A stretch of 64,000 bases of DNA, from contig NZ_JPRM01000007.1 in NCBI RefSeq assembly GCF_000737695.1, positions 50,665 through 114,664 on the forward strand. Direction: 5' to 3'. Made by a program: the position numbers and the translations under genes. Each line of letters begins with the position of its first letter. The first letter of the stretch is position 1. The notes under the pieces were generated by a model. The model saw nothing but the letters and a program-made list of their open reading frames with translations, did not search any database and was not told the DNA's origin. Positions 16,594 through 25,990 of this stretch are shown in pieces. Origin of the DNA: Flavobacterium hydatis. Its GTDB lineage: Bacteria; Bacteroidota; Bacteroidia; Flavobacteriales; Flavobacteriaceae.

Positions 16594-18021
16594 TTATACC
16601 TGAGTACGTTTCCATTTTCCTTTTTTGTAAAGTACTATACTTGCCAACGTTATCGCCGTTTCAGCAACCGGAATTGCGATAAAAACTCCTGTTGGTCCCA
16701 TTTTAAAATGTTTGGCTAATACATACGCTAACGGAATCTGGAACAACCAAAACCCAAAGAAATTTACCAATGTAGGTGTCCAAGTATCTCCCGCACCATT
16801 AAAGGTATTTATTAATACCATCCCTATTCCATAGAAGATATATCCAGAACTCATAATCTGTAATGCTTCTACCGCTATACTTTGTATAAGGGTATCATTT
16901 GTAAAGAATGAAACTATATATTTTGCAAAAAAGAATGTGATAAGCATAATTGTAGCCATAAAAATGACATTGTATTTTGCTGTCGTGAAAACTGATTTTT
17001 CTGCACGTTCTATTTGTTTCGCACCTAAATTTTGTCCAACCAAAGTTGCTGCAGCATTACTCAATCCCCAAGCCGGAAGAATAAAAAACATCATAATACG
17101 CAATGCCGTTTGGTATCCTGCAGAACCATGATCCCCGCCAGTTGTGGCAACAAGTTGAGCAAGAAAAATCCAACTACAAGATGCAATAACAAATTGTAAT
17201 ACTCCTGGCGCTGCAATTTTTACTAATGCTTTGATTTGTTCAAAATCTGGAATAAAATAAGACGATATAATCTTTAAAACTCCTCTTCCGTTAAACAAAT
17301 GATACAATTGATATAATACACCAATGCTTCGCCCAGAAGTTGTTGCTATTGCAGCTCCAACTAATCCAAAAGCAGGAATTGGCCCAAGTCCATTAATTAA
17401 AATAGGACATAAAATGATATTACAAATATTAGCAATCCAAAGGCTTTTCATGGCAATAGCAGCATTTCCTGCTCCACGAAAAATTCCGTTGATAAGAAAT
17501 AAAAGCATCACACATAAACTTCCGCCTATCATGATTTGAGTAAATTTATAACCGTATTCTGCCGCTTCTGCCGATGCACCCATAAGCAAGAGGATATCTT
17601 TGGCATAAATAAAACCAAAAATACTAATCACACTATTAATTGCAAAAGCAATAATAATGGCTTGCATTCCTGCTTTTGCAGCAGCAACAGGATCTTTTTC
17701 GCCTATACGACGAGCAACAACTGCTGTTGCAGCCATACTAATCCCGATTGCAATTGAATAAACAATCGTAATTACCGACTCTGTAAGTCCAACAGCTTGT
17801 ATTGCAAAACTACTATGCTCTAAGTGGCCTACGAAATATAAATCGACCAATGCAAAAATCGATTCCATAAGCATTTCCAATACCATTGGAATAGCAAGAA
17901 GTATTACGGCTTTTTTTATACTGCCTGAAGTGTAATCAAAAGATTCGTCTCCTTTGATAGCTTGTTTTATTGTTGAGAAAATTCGAGAAAATAAACTTTT
18001 CTGTATTGTTGTTTCTGTCAT
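16594..18021 (-). CDS. MATE-family multidrug/Na+ antiporter
   Basis: A 475-residue inner-membrane protein with 12 predicted helices in two homologous halves, beginning KKAVILLAIPMVLEMLMESIFALVDLYFVG and repeating LVKIAAPGVLQFVIASCSWI in the second half. It carries the typical conserved VGQNLGA stretch. The N-terminal about 30 residues are a cytoplasmic extension. The expected role is H+- or Na+-driven export of cationic compounds. It is separated from its neighbours by 128 bp and 180 bp and appears monocistronic. Confidence 0.92.
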   Translation of the reverse strand: MTETTIQKSLFSRIFSTIKQAIKGDESFDYTSGSIKKAVILLAIPMVLEMLMESIFALVDLYFVGHLEHSSFAIQAVGLTESVITIVYSIAIGISMAATAVVARRIGEKDPVAAAKAGMQAIIIAFAINSVISIFGFIYAKDILLLMGASAEAAEYGYKFTQIMIGGSLCVMLLFLINGIFRGAGNAAIAMKSLWIANICNIILCPILINGLGPIPAFGLVGAAIATTSGRSIGVLYQLYHLFNGRGVLKIISSYFIPDFEQIKALVKIAAPGVLQFVIASCSWIFLAQLVATTGGDHGSAGYQTALRIMMFFILPAWGLSNAAATLVGQNLGAKQIERAEKSVFTTAKYNVIFMATIMLITFFFAKYIVSFFTNDTLIQSIAVEALQIMSSGYIFYGIGMVLINTFNGAGDTWTPTLVNFFGFWLFQIPLAYVLAKHFKMGPTGVFIAIPVAETAITLASIVLYKKGKWKRTQV

Positions 18022-18201
18022 GATAATTAAGGATAAATGATGATATTGTCCTGAACCATTTGTTTATTGGCTGGACTTAAAAATTTTGAAGGAATCCTAA
18101 TTATTCTTAAAAATAAAATAGGATTAGGCAGAAACTATCATAGCGTAAAGTTTTTTGAGACGATAAATATAAGTAATATTTTTAATTTTAGAATAAAAAT
18201 T

Positions 18202-19401
18202 CTAATCTAGCAATTTTTCGCTAACACGCTTACTTGCTATAAATGAAGCTATAAATCCAAGAGAGAAAATAGTTCCTAAAACAATAAATACATTTTCGAG
18301 AGTAAAAACAACAGGAAATGCGAGCGTTGAAGTAATCATGATAAGTTCAAATCGTTGTTGTAATAGGACTAAAATAATTCCTAAAACAAGACCGATTAAT
18401 CCTCCAAACACACTAAGTAAAGTTCCTTGTAGCAAAAATATTTTTCGTAAATCTTTGATTTCTGTTCCTAGATTAAAAAGTGTTTTCAGGTTTCCTTTTT
18501 TATCCAGAATCATCATAATCAATGCTCCGATTAAATTAAAAAGAGCAACTATAATCACCAAAGTAAAAATTAAATATACCGCAATATTTTCGGTATTAAG
18601 CATTTTGTACAAAGACGCATTAAGTTGAGCTCTGTTTTTTGTAGTGACTTTATTGTTGAAAATCTTTTGCAATTGCGAATCGATATTAGATTCGTTTGCA
18701 TTCGGTTTTAACTTAAACTCAATTCCAGAAATCTGATTCGGTTTATACTCTAATAACTCCTGAACCAAACCTAAATCAGCAAAGACATATTTAGAATCTA
18801 AATCCTCGCTTATCGAATATATTCCAACAGGTAAAACATCTGTTTTACTAAAAGCTTCTTCTGGGTTTTCGATAGCTCCTTTTCCTGGTTTTGGAGCAAA
18901 TACTTGTAGTGGATTTTCAAAATCCAATATTCCCATCGAAAAGTTTTTGGAGATTCCATACCCCACAACAACCTGATACGTATCGGGTTTTAGCCATTGC
19001 CCGTTAAAGAGTTTTTTTCGGATATCGTTTACAACAGGATAATTACGATCAACACCTTTTAAGTAAGTTACTTGTTGTTTTCCGTTAAAAATAAACAAAA
19101 CCCGTTCTTCGATTATTTTGGTGTACGAAGCAATTCCTTCAATTTTTTTTATCTGAGATTCCTGATTTGGAGTAACCAAAAATGATTTCCCATAGGTACT
19201 TTCAATTTTTAAATCAGGATCTATCTCATTTGTAAAAGAAAGACTAAATACTTTTAATCCGCTAAAAACGGATAAAACCACAAACAAAGCCATTGTACCA
19301 ACAATAATTCCAAGGCTGGCAATACGATTTATGATATTGATAGCATTGTTTTTACTTTTGCTAAAAATATACCGTTTGGCTATGTAAAGGGGAAAGTTCA
19401 A
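18202..19401 (-). CDS. ABC transporter permease, FtsX/LolC-E type
   Basis: A 399-residue membrane protein with the MacB/LolC architecture. It has an N-terminal helix (about 26-50), a large periplasmic domain (50-265) and three C-terminal helices with FtsX signatures (LIFTLVIIVALFNLIGALIM, LLSVFGGLIGLVLGIILVLL). The start is a TTG at 19401, one nucleotide after the rbfA stop; the protein context MNFPLYIAKRYIFSKSKNN is the usual start for this family in flavobacteria. It is probably part of lipoprotein release. No ATPase gene lies beside it. Confidence 0.88.
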   Translation of the reverse strand: MNFPLYIAKRYIFSKSKNNAINIINRIASLGIIVGTMALFVVLSVFSGLKVFSLSFTNEIDPDLKIESTYGKSFLVTPNQESQIKKIEGIASYTKIIEERVLFIFNGKQQVTYLKGVDRNYPVVNDIRKKLFNGQWLKPDTYQVVVGYGISKNFSMGILDFENPLQVFAPKPGKGAIENPEEAFSKTDVLPVGIYSISEDLDSKYVFADLGLVQELLEYKPNQISGIEFKLKPNANESNIDSQLQKIFNNKVTTKNRAQLNASLYKMLNTENIAVYLIFTLVIIVALFNLIGALIMMILDKKGNLKTLFNLGTEIKDLRKIFLLQGTLLSVFGGLIGLVLGIILVLLQQRFELIMITSTLAFPVVFTLENVFIVLGTIFSLGFIASFIASKRVSEKLLD

Positions 19402-19402
19402 A

Positions 19403-19795
19403 CTATGATTTTCTTCTTTTTTCTAAAAGATCACGATTTTCTATTGGGTTATCTCTATTTGCTAATGCATTATCTATTTTCTCAATATAATCTAATGAGT
19501 CATCTATAAAGAAAACTAAGTTTGGCACTTTGCGTAATTGTAAACGTACACGTTGTGATAAGTCATGCTTAATCAAAGTTGAATTTGACTTAATTGCTTC
19601 CAATGTTTCTTTGGCTTTATCCTGAGGAAAAATACTTAAATATACTGTTGCCACAGATAAATCTGTAGTTACGCTAACTTTGGATACTGAAATTATCAAA
19701 TTGTTAATTCCGTTTTTTCTCACTTCACCTTGCAAAATATCAACCAAATCCTTTTGGATGACACCGCCTATTTTTTTCTGTCTATTTGTTTCCAT
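19403..19795 (-). CDS. rbfA: 30S ribosome-binding factor A
   Basis: A 130-residue KH-like protein needed for late 16S rRNA processing of the small subunit. It has the family pattern RQKKIGGVIQKDLVDILQ, then VSVTTDLSVATVYLSIFP and LRKVPNLVFFIDDSLDYIEK. It lies directly upstream of the FtsX-type permease (1-bp gap), so the two are co-transcribed. The promoter motif sits 4 nt before the ATG, suggesting a leaderless or nearly leaderless mRNA. Confidence 0.95.
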   Translation of the reverse strand: METNRQKKIGGVIQKDLVDILQGEVRKNGINNLIISVSKVSVTTDLSVATVYLSIFPQDKAKETLEAIKSNSTLIKHDLSQRVRLQLRKVPNLVFFIDDSLDYIEKIDNALANRDNPIENRDLLEKRRKS

Positions 19796-19799
19796 GGTG

Positions 19800-19807
19800 C
19801 AAAAATA
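19800..19807 (-). promoter_or_regulatory. Promoter -7 element (TATTTTTG) for rbfA
   Basis: The - strand reads TATTTTTGCACCATG: the -7 motif ends only 4 nt before the rbfA start codon. No convincing -33 element was found. The rest of 19808-20024 shows no other element I can name. Confidence 0.55.
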
Positions 19808-20024
19808 CTATTTTTAAATTTCAATCGATACAATTTCAAATGAACAATAAGAGGATTTTTGCATTCTTATCTTCATTAGTGCAAATTTCGATACTCTTTT
19901 TTAATAAAATCCTTAAATCGGAATAATTATTCCTCTTTGATTTCATTTCTCTAATGTGATAAAAATCATGTTTTTTATCAGAAATATTCTACACCTTTAA
20001 TAGAAATATAACAACACATCTATT

Positions 20025-20444
20025 ATGAAAAAGAGAGAACCAATCAGTCATATAATGACTAAAACTGTAGTAACTGCAAATGAAAATGATGGCTTAAGAA
20101 AGGTGGTCGAAAAACTAAAACAAAACACAATTCGACACATCCCAATCGTTCGGGGTAAAGAAGTGATTGGTATTATAAGTCGTTCGGATATAAACCGTTT
20201 AACATTTGGAGCTTTATTTGAAGGACAAGGAGGTGCCGATGAAGCGATTCTGGATATGCTTACCATCCCTCAAGTTATGACATCAAAACCTATGACAGTA
20301 TCATCAGATACAATTATAAGAGATTTGGCAGAGATTTTTGTAAAAGAAGAATTCCATGCTTTACCTGTAGTCGATAATGGCGAACTTAAAGGTATTGTTA
20401 CAACGACTGATGTTGTAAGATATTTTTTAGAACAATACGATTAA
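20025..20444 (+). CDS. Two-CBS-domain protein
   Basis: A 139-residue protein made almost entirely of a tandem CBS pair (about residues 6-62 and 78-136): ISHIMTKTVVTANENDGLRK, RHIPIVRGKEVIGIISRSDI, then VMTSKPMTVSSDTIIRDLA and HALPVVDNGELKGIVTTTDV. Such stand-alone pairs bind adenine nucleotides and act as energy sensors or stress proteins. The gene is convergent with envC and shares a bidirectional terminator with it. Partner proteins cannot be told from the sequence. Confidence 0.88.
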   Translation: MKKREPISHIMTKTVVTANENDGLRKVVEKLKQNTIRHIPIVRGKEVIGIISRSDINRLTFGALFEGQGGADEAILDMLTIPQVMTSKPMTVSSDTIIRDLAEIFVKEEFHALPVVDNGELKGIVTTTDVVRYFLEQYD

Positions 20445-20460
20445 ATAAAAATACAACCAT

Positions 20461-20490
20461 AAAAAAACGGGACATAAGTCCCGTTTTTTA
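20461..20490. terminator. Bidirectional terminator between the CBS gene and the EnvC-like gene
   Basis: An 8-bp stem AACGGGAC / GTCCCGTT (20466-20473 and 20478-20485) with a 4-nt loop, flanked by seven A on the left and a T-run on the right. It can therefore work in both directions for the convergent genes. Confidence 0.9.
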
Positions 20491-21738
20491 TTACATATTA
20501 TACAACCAACTTTGCGGATTGTTATATGTTGTGTTTTGTAGTATTAAGAACTTAATGGTTGTTTTACCAGTTTCTCCACTTGTTCTAATCTTACCTATGC
20601 TTTGTTTAATACTTACTTTATCTCCTTTACTTACAGATACTGAACTTAAGTTTTGATATACTGTAAAGTAATCTCCGTGCTGAATCATTACCGCCTTGTT
20701 TATTGGTGATAATACCATAACGCTAGATACAACTCCTTCAAAAACTGCTCTTGCGTTTGAGCCTGCTTCTGTCGTGATTTCGACACCACTATTATGAATT
20801 ACCAATGTATTATAAATTGGATGTGGCTGATCGCCATAACCCAATGATACAAATCCTTTTTCAACTGGCCAAGGTAGTTTACCTCTGTTAGCTTTAAAGT
20901 CGGCAGCAAGTAATTTGGCTTCGGCTGTTAATGCAATTTTTGTGTCAGATACAGCGGCAACAGATTTTGTTCCTGTTTCTTTTTCTTTTTCTGCAGCAGC
21001 TTTACGGTTAGCAGCAGCAATAGCTTCACGAATTAAACGATCAATTTGTCTGTCAATTCTTTTCGATTCTTGTTGTTTACTTTTTGTATCAGCAATAATC
21101 TTATTTTTATCTTTCTTAATCGAGTTAACCAGTTTTTGTTGTTCTTTCTTCTCTTGTTCTAATGCAACTTTTTCCTTTTCATTTTCAGCAATGATTTTTT
21201 TCTTTACCTGTCTTTGTCCGTCTAATTTTGAATTATAATCAGCTAACTGAAGTGATTTTGACTGAATTTCTTCTCCCTGATTTTTTCTAAAATTAGTATA
21301 TTGTTTCATATACTGTGCACGTTTATATGCTTGTAAGAAACTCTCTGAAGATAATAAGAACATCGCTCTACTTTGTTCTGAGCGGCTTTTATACGATTTA
21401 AGAATCATCTTAGCATAATCTGCTTTCAGAATCTCTAACTCTTTCTTAAGCTTATTAATTTTTGTTTGATTAATATACATATCATTACTCAAAAGCTTGG
21501 TTTGCTTTTCGGTAGTATTGATTAGTTTTTCTTTAAGTTTTATTTTATTAGACTGAACAATAAAAACATTCACCGCAGATTTTTCTTTCTTCTTTACAGA
21601 CTGCAACATTTTTTCGTTGTCTCTAATTTCTTGTTGAATTTGAGCTTTACGTTGTTCCAGTTTTTCTTGTTGCGAGTCTTGCGCCCACATAAACGAAGTG
21701 GTGCAAATAAGAATTAGGCTTAGGAGAAATTTTGGCAT
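20491..21738 (-). CDS. EnvC-like LytM-domain protein (probably a murein hydrolase activator)
   Basis: A 415-residue exported protein. The start at 21738 gives the signal peptide MPKFLLSLILICTTSFMWAQ; the longer reading begins with a TTG. Residues about 25-250 are a long coiled coil and 290-415 a LytM/M23 domain. The metal ligands are not intact: HxGxD reads HNSGVEI and HxH reads TIKF. The domain should therefore be non-catalytic, as in EnvC, which activates amidases at the division site. It is last in an envelope operon and overlaps nothing. Confidence 0.85.
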   Translation of the reverse strand: MPKFLLSLILICTTSFMWAQDSQQEKLEQRKAQIQQEIRDNEKMLQSVKKKEKSAVNVFIVQSNKIKLKEKLINTTEKQTKLLSNDMYINQTKINKLKKELEILKADYAKMILKSYKSRSEQSRAMFLLSSESFLQAYKRAQYMKQYTNFRKNQGEEIQSKSLQLADYNSKLDGQRQVKKKIIAENEKEKVALEQEKKEQQKLVNSIKKDKNKIIADTKSKQQESKRIDRQIDRLIREAIAAANRKAAAEKEKETGTKSVAAVSDTKIALTAEAKLLAADFKANRGKLPWPVEKGFVSLGYGDQPHPIYNTLVIHNSGVEITTEAGSNARAVFEGVVSSVMVLSPINKAVMIQHGDYFTVYQNLSSVSVSKGDKVSIKQSIGKIRTSGETGKTTIKFLILQNTTYNNPQSWLYNM

Positions 21739-21756
21739 CTTTAAAATATATTTTTG

Positions 21757-21764
21757 CAAACTTA
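21757..21764 (-). promoter_or_regulatory. Possible internal promoter -7 element (TAAGTTTG) for the EnvC-like gene
   Basis: It lies across the stop of the upstream DUF4292 gene, 19 nt before the chosen EnvC start. It matches TAnnTTTG, but it also lies inside an operon, so it could be chance. Confidence 0.3.
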
Positions 21765-22544
21765 CTTAATTATAATTTTTTTATATCCATTTGGGACACT
21801 ATAAGGAAAAGAAAGTTCTTCATTAAATGTAATTGTATTGTAATTTAAATTGATTTCTGTTTTCCCTTTTGGCTGAATTGCTTCTATAGCAACACTTGTT
21901 GGAAGTATTCCTTGGTCAAAAGTTCTATTATCTGCGTATGCAATTTGCATCATGATATTTTTTGACGTTTGCGAAATTTGCTCTTTTTCTAACAAAAATT
22001 TATCTGCTTCAAAAAAGAATGATTTTTTAATATCCGCTTCTTTAGCTTCATCCAATCGGTACAATCTATCAATTAACGTTTCGGTGTATTTTCCTTTTTT
22101 CAAATCGTCGATAGCTTCACCTATCAAAAGGTTTTGAACTTTATTAAAATCTAAATCTGTCCCCAACCATTTACTCAAACTACTAAAATCTCCATCGTAA
22201 TAAGTACTACTTATTTTTTCGTAATAGCTTACAGAGTTTGGTGTAATCAAAGCTTTTGCCATTGTAATTCCAAGAAAACGAATACTAACCAAAATCTGTT
22301 CGTCCTTTTTTATCTTTATCTCAGCAGTAACATTCTGACTTTGTTTATCATCCGAATATTTTGCACTTGCTTTAATATATAAAGTCGAAAACTGTAATTT
22401 ATTATTATAATGCCCGTCGATAATTTTATTAGCAGAAATAGGATTTACTTCTTCTTTGTTGGTATTATTTCCTTGTACTGCACCCGATTTCGATTTGCAC
22501 GAAACGATAAAAACGAGTAACAATAACATTAGATATTTCTTCAT
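21762..22544 (-). CDS. DUF4292 lipoprotein
   Basis: A 260-residue lipoprotein (lipobox VSC, Cys16, after MKKYLMLLLLVFI) with the DUF4292 pattern. It has a YIKASAKYSDDKQSQNVTAEI strand pair, IRFLGITMAKALITPNSVSYYEK, and a C-terminal LNYNTITFNEELSFPYSVPN. The fold resembles LolB/LppX-like beta half-barrels, which hold lipids. It stands between the TPR protein and EnvC in an operon that looks conserved in flavobacteria, so it probably works in the envelope; the exact role is unknown. Confidence 0.85.
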   Translation of the reverse strand: MKKYLMLLLLVFIVSCKSKSGAVQGNNTNKEEVNPISANKIIDGHYNNKLQFSTLYIKASAKYSDDKQSQNVTAEIKIKKDEQILVSIRFLGITMAKALITPNSVSYYEKISSTYYDGDFSSLSKWLGTDLDFNKVQNLLIGEAIDDLKKGKYTETLIDRLYRLDEAKEADIKKSFFFEADKFLLEKEQISQTSKNIMMQIAYADNRTFDQGILPTSVAIEAIQPKGKTEINLNYNTITFNEELSFPYSVPNGYKKIIIK

Positions 22545-22589
22545 CAGAATTTATTTGTTTTGAACTTTTATCTAATAAAATAAAGGTTC

Positions 22590-23939
22590 TTATTTTTTTT
22601 GTCTTAATAATTGATTTGCCTTCGCAAAATACGCTTCTTTTTTCTTCAAATCCCCTAAACCATTATAAGCTTCTCCTAACTGAATGTTAAAATTTGCTTC
22701 TAAAGTTAGATCATCTACAACATAATCAAGACCCATTTCTAAAACGTCTTTTGCTTTCTTAAATTGTTGTAACTGATTATTAGCCAGTCCTGAATAAAAA
22801 TAAAACTGCGGTTGTGTTGGAAATGTTTCTATCATTACTTGCGAACGTTTTCCCATTGGCTCGTATTGTTTCGTTTCTGTATATGCTTGAAGCAAAAGTA
22901 AATTTGTTTCTATATCTACTTGCGAAGCCGAAATTACCGACAACTCATAATATTTAGCTGCTTGACTAAATTGGTTTTTGCTATGGTAAAACTTCCCTAT
23001 TTCTTTTGCAACATCTACATCGGGATCATTCTTAAAATACGCAATTGCTTTATCTAAATCTGGCGTAAATTGCGGATTCTTACTTACAAAAAGCAAAAAC
23101 TCATTTAGAATTCGATGTTTAATTTTAGAGTCTATTTTAGAATTTCCTAAAACTACATTCATCGCCTGAATTGCTTTTTCAGGTTGGTTCTGATCCAAAT
23201 ATGTTTTAAAAGAACTTACCTGCGCCCATTCCGATGTTGGAATTGCTTTTTCTAATTGTTGCGTAATTTCCAATACTTTATCAGCATCATTGTTTTTTGC
23301 ATACAAAGAAATCAAAGCTATATAATTAGACTCTTCTTTTGGGTTTTTCTTAATCAGATCAACAAGACTTTCTATTTCGGCATTTTGATATTTTCCTTGT
23401 GACAAAATCTGTGCCTTATATAATTCTCTTTCGCTAGACTTTCCAAACTTGTCATTCATTTCATTAATCAATGCAAGCGCTTTGTCCCACTGATTTGTAA
23501 TCATGTACAAAGAAATCAGATCATCTTTGTATTCCTCATCAAAAGGAATAATCTTCTGAATCGTTTCTATCGCCAAAGGATAATTTTTGGTTTGATAAGA
23601 AACATCATAAATCCCCAACCAAAACCATTTATTTTTCGGATTTAGTTCTGTCGCTTTTTCAAATGAGCTTTGAGCATTTCTATAATCTTTTAAAGACAAA
23701 TAGTTTTTACCTAATTCAAAATAAACAGTCGCATCATTAGGTTGCAATTTCTCACATTTTTGTAAAGCTGTTATTGCTTTATCATAATTCTCGATTCCTT
23801 TTTGCAACAACGATTCATAAAAAGAGTCCTGAAATTCATTAGTAGCCATAGCGATATCTTCTGGCTCGGTTTGAGCCATTAATGAAGCCTGATTGCCAAG
23901 CAAAGCCATAAATACAAGTACTAAAACTCTTTTTTTCAT
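22590..23939 (-). CDS. Exported tetratricopeptide-repeat protein
   Basis: A 449-residue protein with a signal peptide (MKKRVLVLVFMALLGNQASLMAQ) and about nine TPR units from residue 45 on, for example AITALQKCEKLQPNDATVYFELGKNYL and the following SSFEKATELNP unit. It is a periplasmic or outer-membrane-associated scaffold. It lies upstream of DUF4292 and EnvC and downstream of the NDP-sugar pyrophosphorylase, so a role in envelope assembly is inferred. Confidence 0.88.
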   Translation of the reverse strand: MKKRVLVLVFMALLGNQASLMAQTEPEDIAMATNEFQDSFYESLLQKGIENYDKAITALQKCEKLQPNDATVYFELGKNYLSLKDYRNAQSSFEKATELNPKNKWFWLGIYDVSYQTKNYPLAIETIQKIIPFDEEYKDDLISLYMITNQWDKALALINEMNDKFGKSSERELYKAQILSQGKYQNAEIESLVDLIKKNPKEESNYIALISLYAKNNDADKVLEITQQLEKAIPTSEWAQVSSFKTYLDQNQPEKAIQAMNVVLGNSKIDSKIKHRILNEFLLFVSKNPQFTPDLDKAIAYFKNDPDVDVAKEIGKFYHSKNQFSQAAKYYELSVISASQVDIETNLLLLQAYTETKQYEPMGKRSQVMIETFPTQPQFYFYSGLANNQLQQFKKAKDVLEMGLDYVVDDLTLEANFNIQLGEAYNGLGDLKKKEAYFAKANQLLRQKK

Positions 23940-23990
23940 TTTTATATTATTGATGTTTAAAGTAAAAACGAACCCTAATAAACTTCTTGT

Positions 23991-25007
23991 TTATTCTAAA
24001 ACCGAATAGTCACCAATACTAATATTAGTAAACTTACCATCATAAACAACGTGATTTCCTATCATTGCATTGTCTAAATTAGCGTTTTTTATTTGAGTAT
24101 AGGTTTGTACCAAACTGTTTTTTATAGAACTATCAATAACCTGACATCCTTTTCCTAAAGATACATTAGGTCCTACTGTAGCATTTTTCAATATTACATT
24201 TTCTCCAATATAACATGGCGGGATAATAGTCGAGTTTTCTAATTTTACATCATAATCTACTAGATGCTCTCCATCATTATGCAAGAATCCTAACATTCTA
24301 GAATTCGTTTCAACAGTAACATCTTTGTTACCACAGTCCATCCATTCATCAACGCTACCAGTTTTAAAAACTTTCCCGTTAGCCATCATTGCTTTAATTC
24401 CGTCATTAATCTGATACTCTCCACCGTTCTGAATATTGTTATCCAAAACTATTTGAAGTTCATTTTTAAGAACTTCAACTTCTTTAAAATAATATATTCC
24501 GATAACAGCTAGGTCGCTAACAAATTCTTTTGGTTTTTCGACCAACTCAATTATCTCATTATTAGCATTTAACTTAACTACTCCAAATGCTTCTGGTTGC
24601 TCAACTTGTTTTACCCAAATCACAGCATCTGCTTCTGGATCTAATTCAAAATCGGCTCTGATCAAAGTATCTGCATAAGCAATTACCGCTGGTCCCGATA
24701 AAGATTCTTTAGCGCACATAATAGCGTGTCCTGTTCCTAAAGGTAAATCCTGACGATAGATTGATGCTTTTGCACCTAAACTTCCTGCCAATTCTTCTAA
24801 ACTTGCAACTAAGTCATCTCCAAAAAAAGCTGGATCTCCTAATATAAATGCTACCTCTTCGATAGGCTCTTTTAATATTTTAGCAATATCTTCTACTAAA
24901 CGATGTACGATTGATTTTCCTGCAACCGGAATTAATGGTTTAGGTATAGTTAATGTATGCGGTCTAAGTCTAGATCCTCGACCTGCCATTGGAACGATTA
25001 TTTTCAT
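23991..25007 (-). CDS. Sugar-phosphate nucleotidyltransferase with left-handed beta-helix domain
   Basis: A 338-residue enzyme. Residues 1-235 are a nucleotidyltransferase domain: MKIIVPMAGRGSRLRPHTLT with PKPLIPVAGK (NTP-binding and catalytic Lys), IAYADTL, and a NGGEYQINDGIK segment. Residues about 245-338 are hexapeptide repeats (CYIGENVILKNATVGPNVSLG). It probably makes an NDP-glucose or NDP-mannose; the base specificity cannot be told from sequence. It belongs to the operon with dut and the flippase. Confidence 0.88.
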   Translation of the reverse strand: MKIIVPMAGRGSRLRPHTLTIPKPLIPVAGKSIVHRLVEDIAKILKEPIEEVAFILGDPAFFGDDLVASLEELAGSLGAKASIYRQDLPLGTGHAIMCAKESLSGPAVIAYADTLIRADFELDPEADAVIWVKQVEQPEAFGVVKLNANNEIIELVEKPKEFVSDLAVIGIYYFKEVEVLKNELQIVLDNNIQNGGEYQINDGIKAMMANGKVFKTGSVDEWMDCGNKDVTVETNSRMLGFLHNDGEHLVDYDVKLENSTIIPPCYIGENVILKNATVGPNVSLGKGCQVIDSSIKNSLVQTYTQIKNANLDNAMIGNHVVYDGKFTNISIGDYSVLE

Positions 25008-25061
25008 GTTCTTGTTATTTCAAAATTGAATATTCCTAATTGAATATTCAAACTTATTATT

Positions 25062-25424
25062 TTATTTATTTTTACTTCTTGAGGTTTCCAAACTTTTAAC
25101 AAATATGGAAATTAACTCATCATTTTCTTTTATTGCAACCGTCAAATCTAATTCTTCTTTCGAATACAACTCAGCCCTCAAAATAATTTTAAGGCATGAA
25201 TGAGTTTCTCGAAGCTCTTTTAACACAACCGACATTTTATGAATAAAATCATTTCTAGATTCTGCACTTTGAGCTTCACTATAATTTAATGATGGCGAAG
25301 TTCCTGAACGCACAATCTGTCCCGATAAATGATTTCCAGCCTTTGTTGCTTTTAAATTATCTGTTATTTTTATAATTTGTACTGCAAAATCAATTAACCT
25401 TTCATGTAAATCAAATTTTTTCAC
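25062..25424 (-). CDS. Four-helix-bundle protein (S23 / 23S rRNA intervening-sequence family)
   Basis: A 120-residue all-helical protein with the family pattern: FDLHERLIDFAVQIIKITDNL, GNHLSGQIVRSGTSPSLNYSEAQSAESRNDFIHKM split over helices 2 and 3, then KELRETHSCLKIILRAELY. It starts with GTG at 25424. The gene sits between the NDP-sugar enzyme and dut, splitting an otherwise compact operon, and is flanked by AT-rich inverted segments (near 25440-25490). The family is found inside 23S rRNA in some bacteria and often as stray genes in Bacteroidota; its role is unknown. Confidence 0.88.
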   Translation of the reverse strand: MKKFDLHERLIDFAVQIIKITDNLKATKAGNHLSGQIVRSGTSPSLNYSEAQSAESRNDFIHKMSVVLKELRETHSCLKIILRAELYSKEELDLTVAIKENDELISIFVKSLETSRSKNK

Positions 25425-25514
25425 AACTTTTAAGTTTTAAAGTTGAAATTTTGAATTTCCAACTTGGAATTTTGAATTTTGAAATTCTGGACAACTAAAA
25501 ACTGCAACTGATAA

Positions 25515-25949
25515 CTACTTCACCCCTGTACTACCAAATCCTCCTTCGCCTCTTGATGTTTCCGAAAGTTCGTTAACTTCTACCCATTCAGCTCTTTCAT
25601 GTTTGGCAACAATAAGTTGTGCTATTCTTTCTCCGTTTTCGATTACAAAAGCTTCACTAGATAAATTTACTAAAATCACTCCAATCTCTCCTCTATAATC
25701 CGCATCTACAGTTCCTGGAGAATTTAAAACTGTTATTCCTTTTTTAGCAGCCAATCCACTTCTTGGTCGCACTTGTGCTTCGTAACCAATTGGTAATTCT
25801 ATAAAAAGTCCCGTTTTAACTATTGTTCTTTCTAAAGGTTTTAATGTTATTGGTTCTGATAAATTAGCACGCAAATCCATTCCTGCCGAAGCTATTGTTT
25901 CGTAGTTAGGTAAATCGTGTTGTGATTTGTTGATAATATTAATCGTCAT
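25515..25949 (-). CDS. dut: dUTP diphosphatase
   Basis: A 144-residue trimeric dUTPase that hydrolyses dUTP to dUMP. All five motifs are visible: AGMDLRANL (1), [12 protein letters not shown] (2), [18 protein letters not shown] (3), [10 protein letters not shown] (4) and the C-terminal Gly-rich arm [12 protein letters not shown] (5). It lies between the flippase and the sugar nucleotidyltransferase genes. Confidence 0.96.
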   Translation of the reverse strand: MTINIINKSQHDLPNYETIASAGMDLRANLSEPITLKPLERTIVKTGLFIELPIGYEAQVRPRSGLAAKKGITVLNSPGTVDADYRGEIGVILVNLSSEAFVIENGERIAQLIVAKHERAEWVEVNELSETSRGEGGFGSTGVK

Positions 25950-25990
25950 TTTTATATTTTTAAAACTAAATGTAAATTTTGAATATGTTA

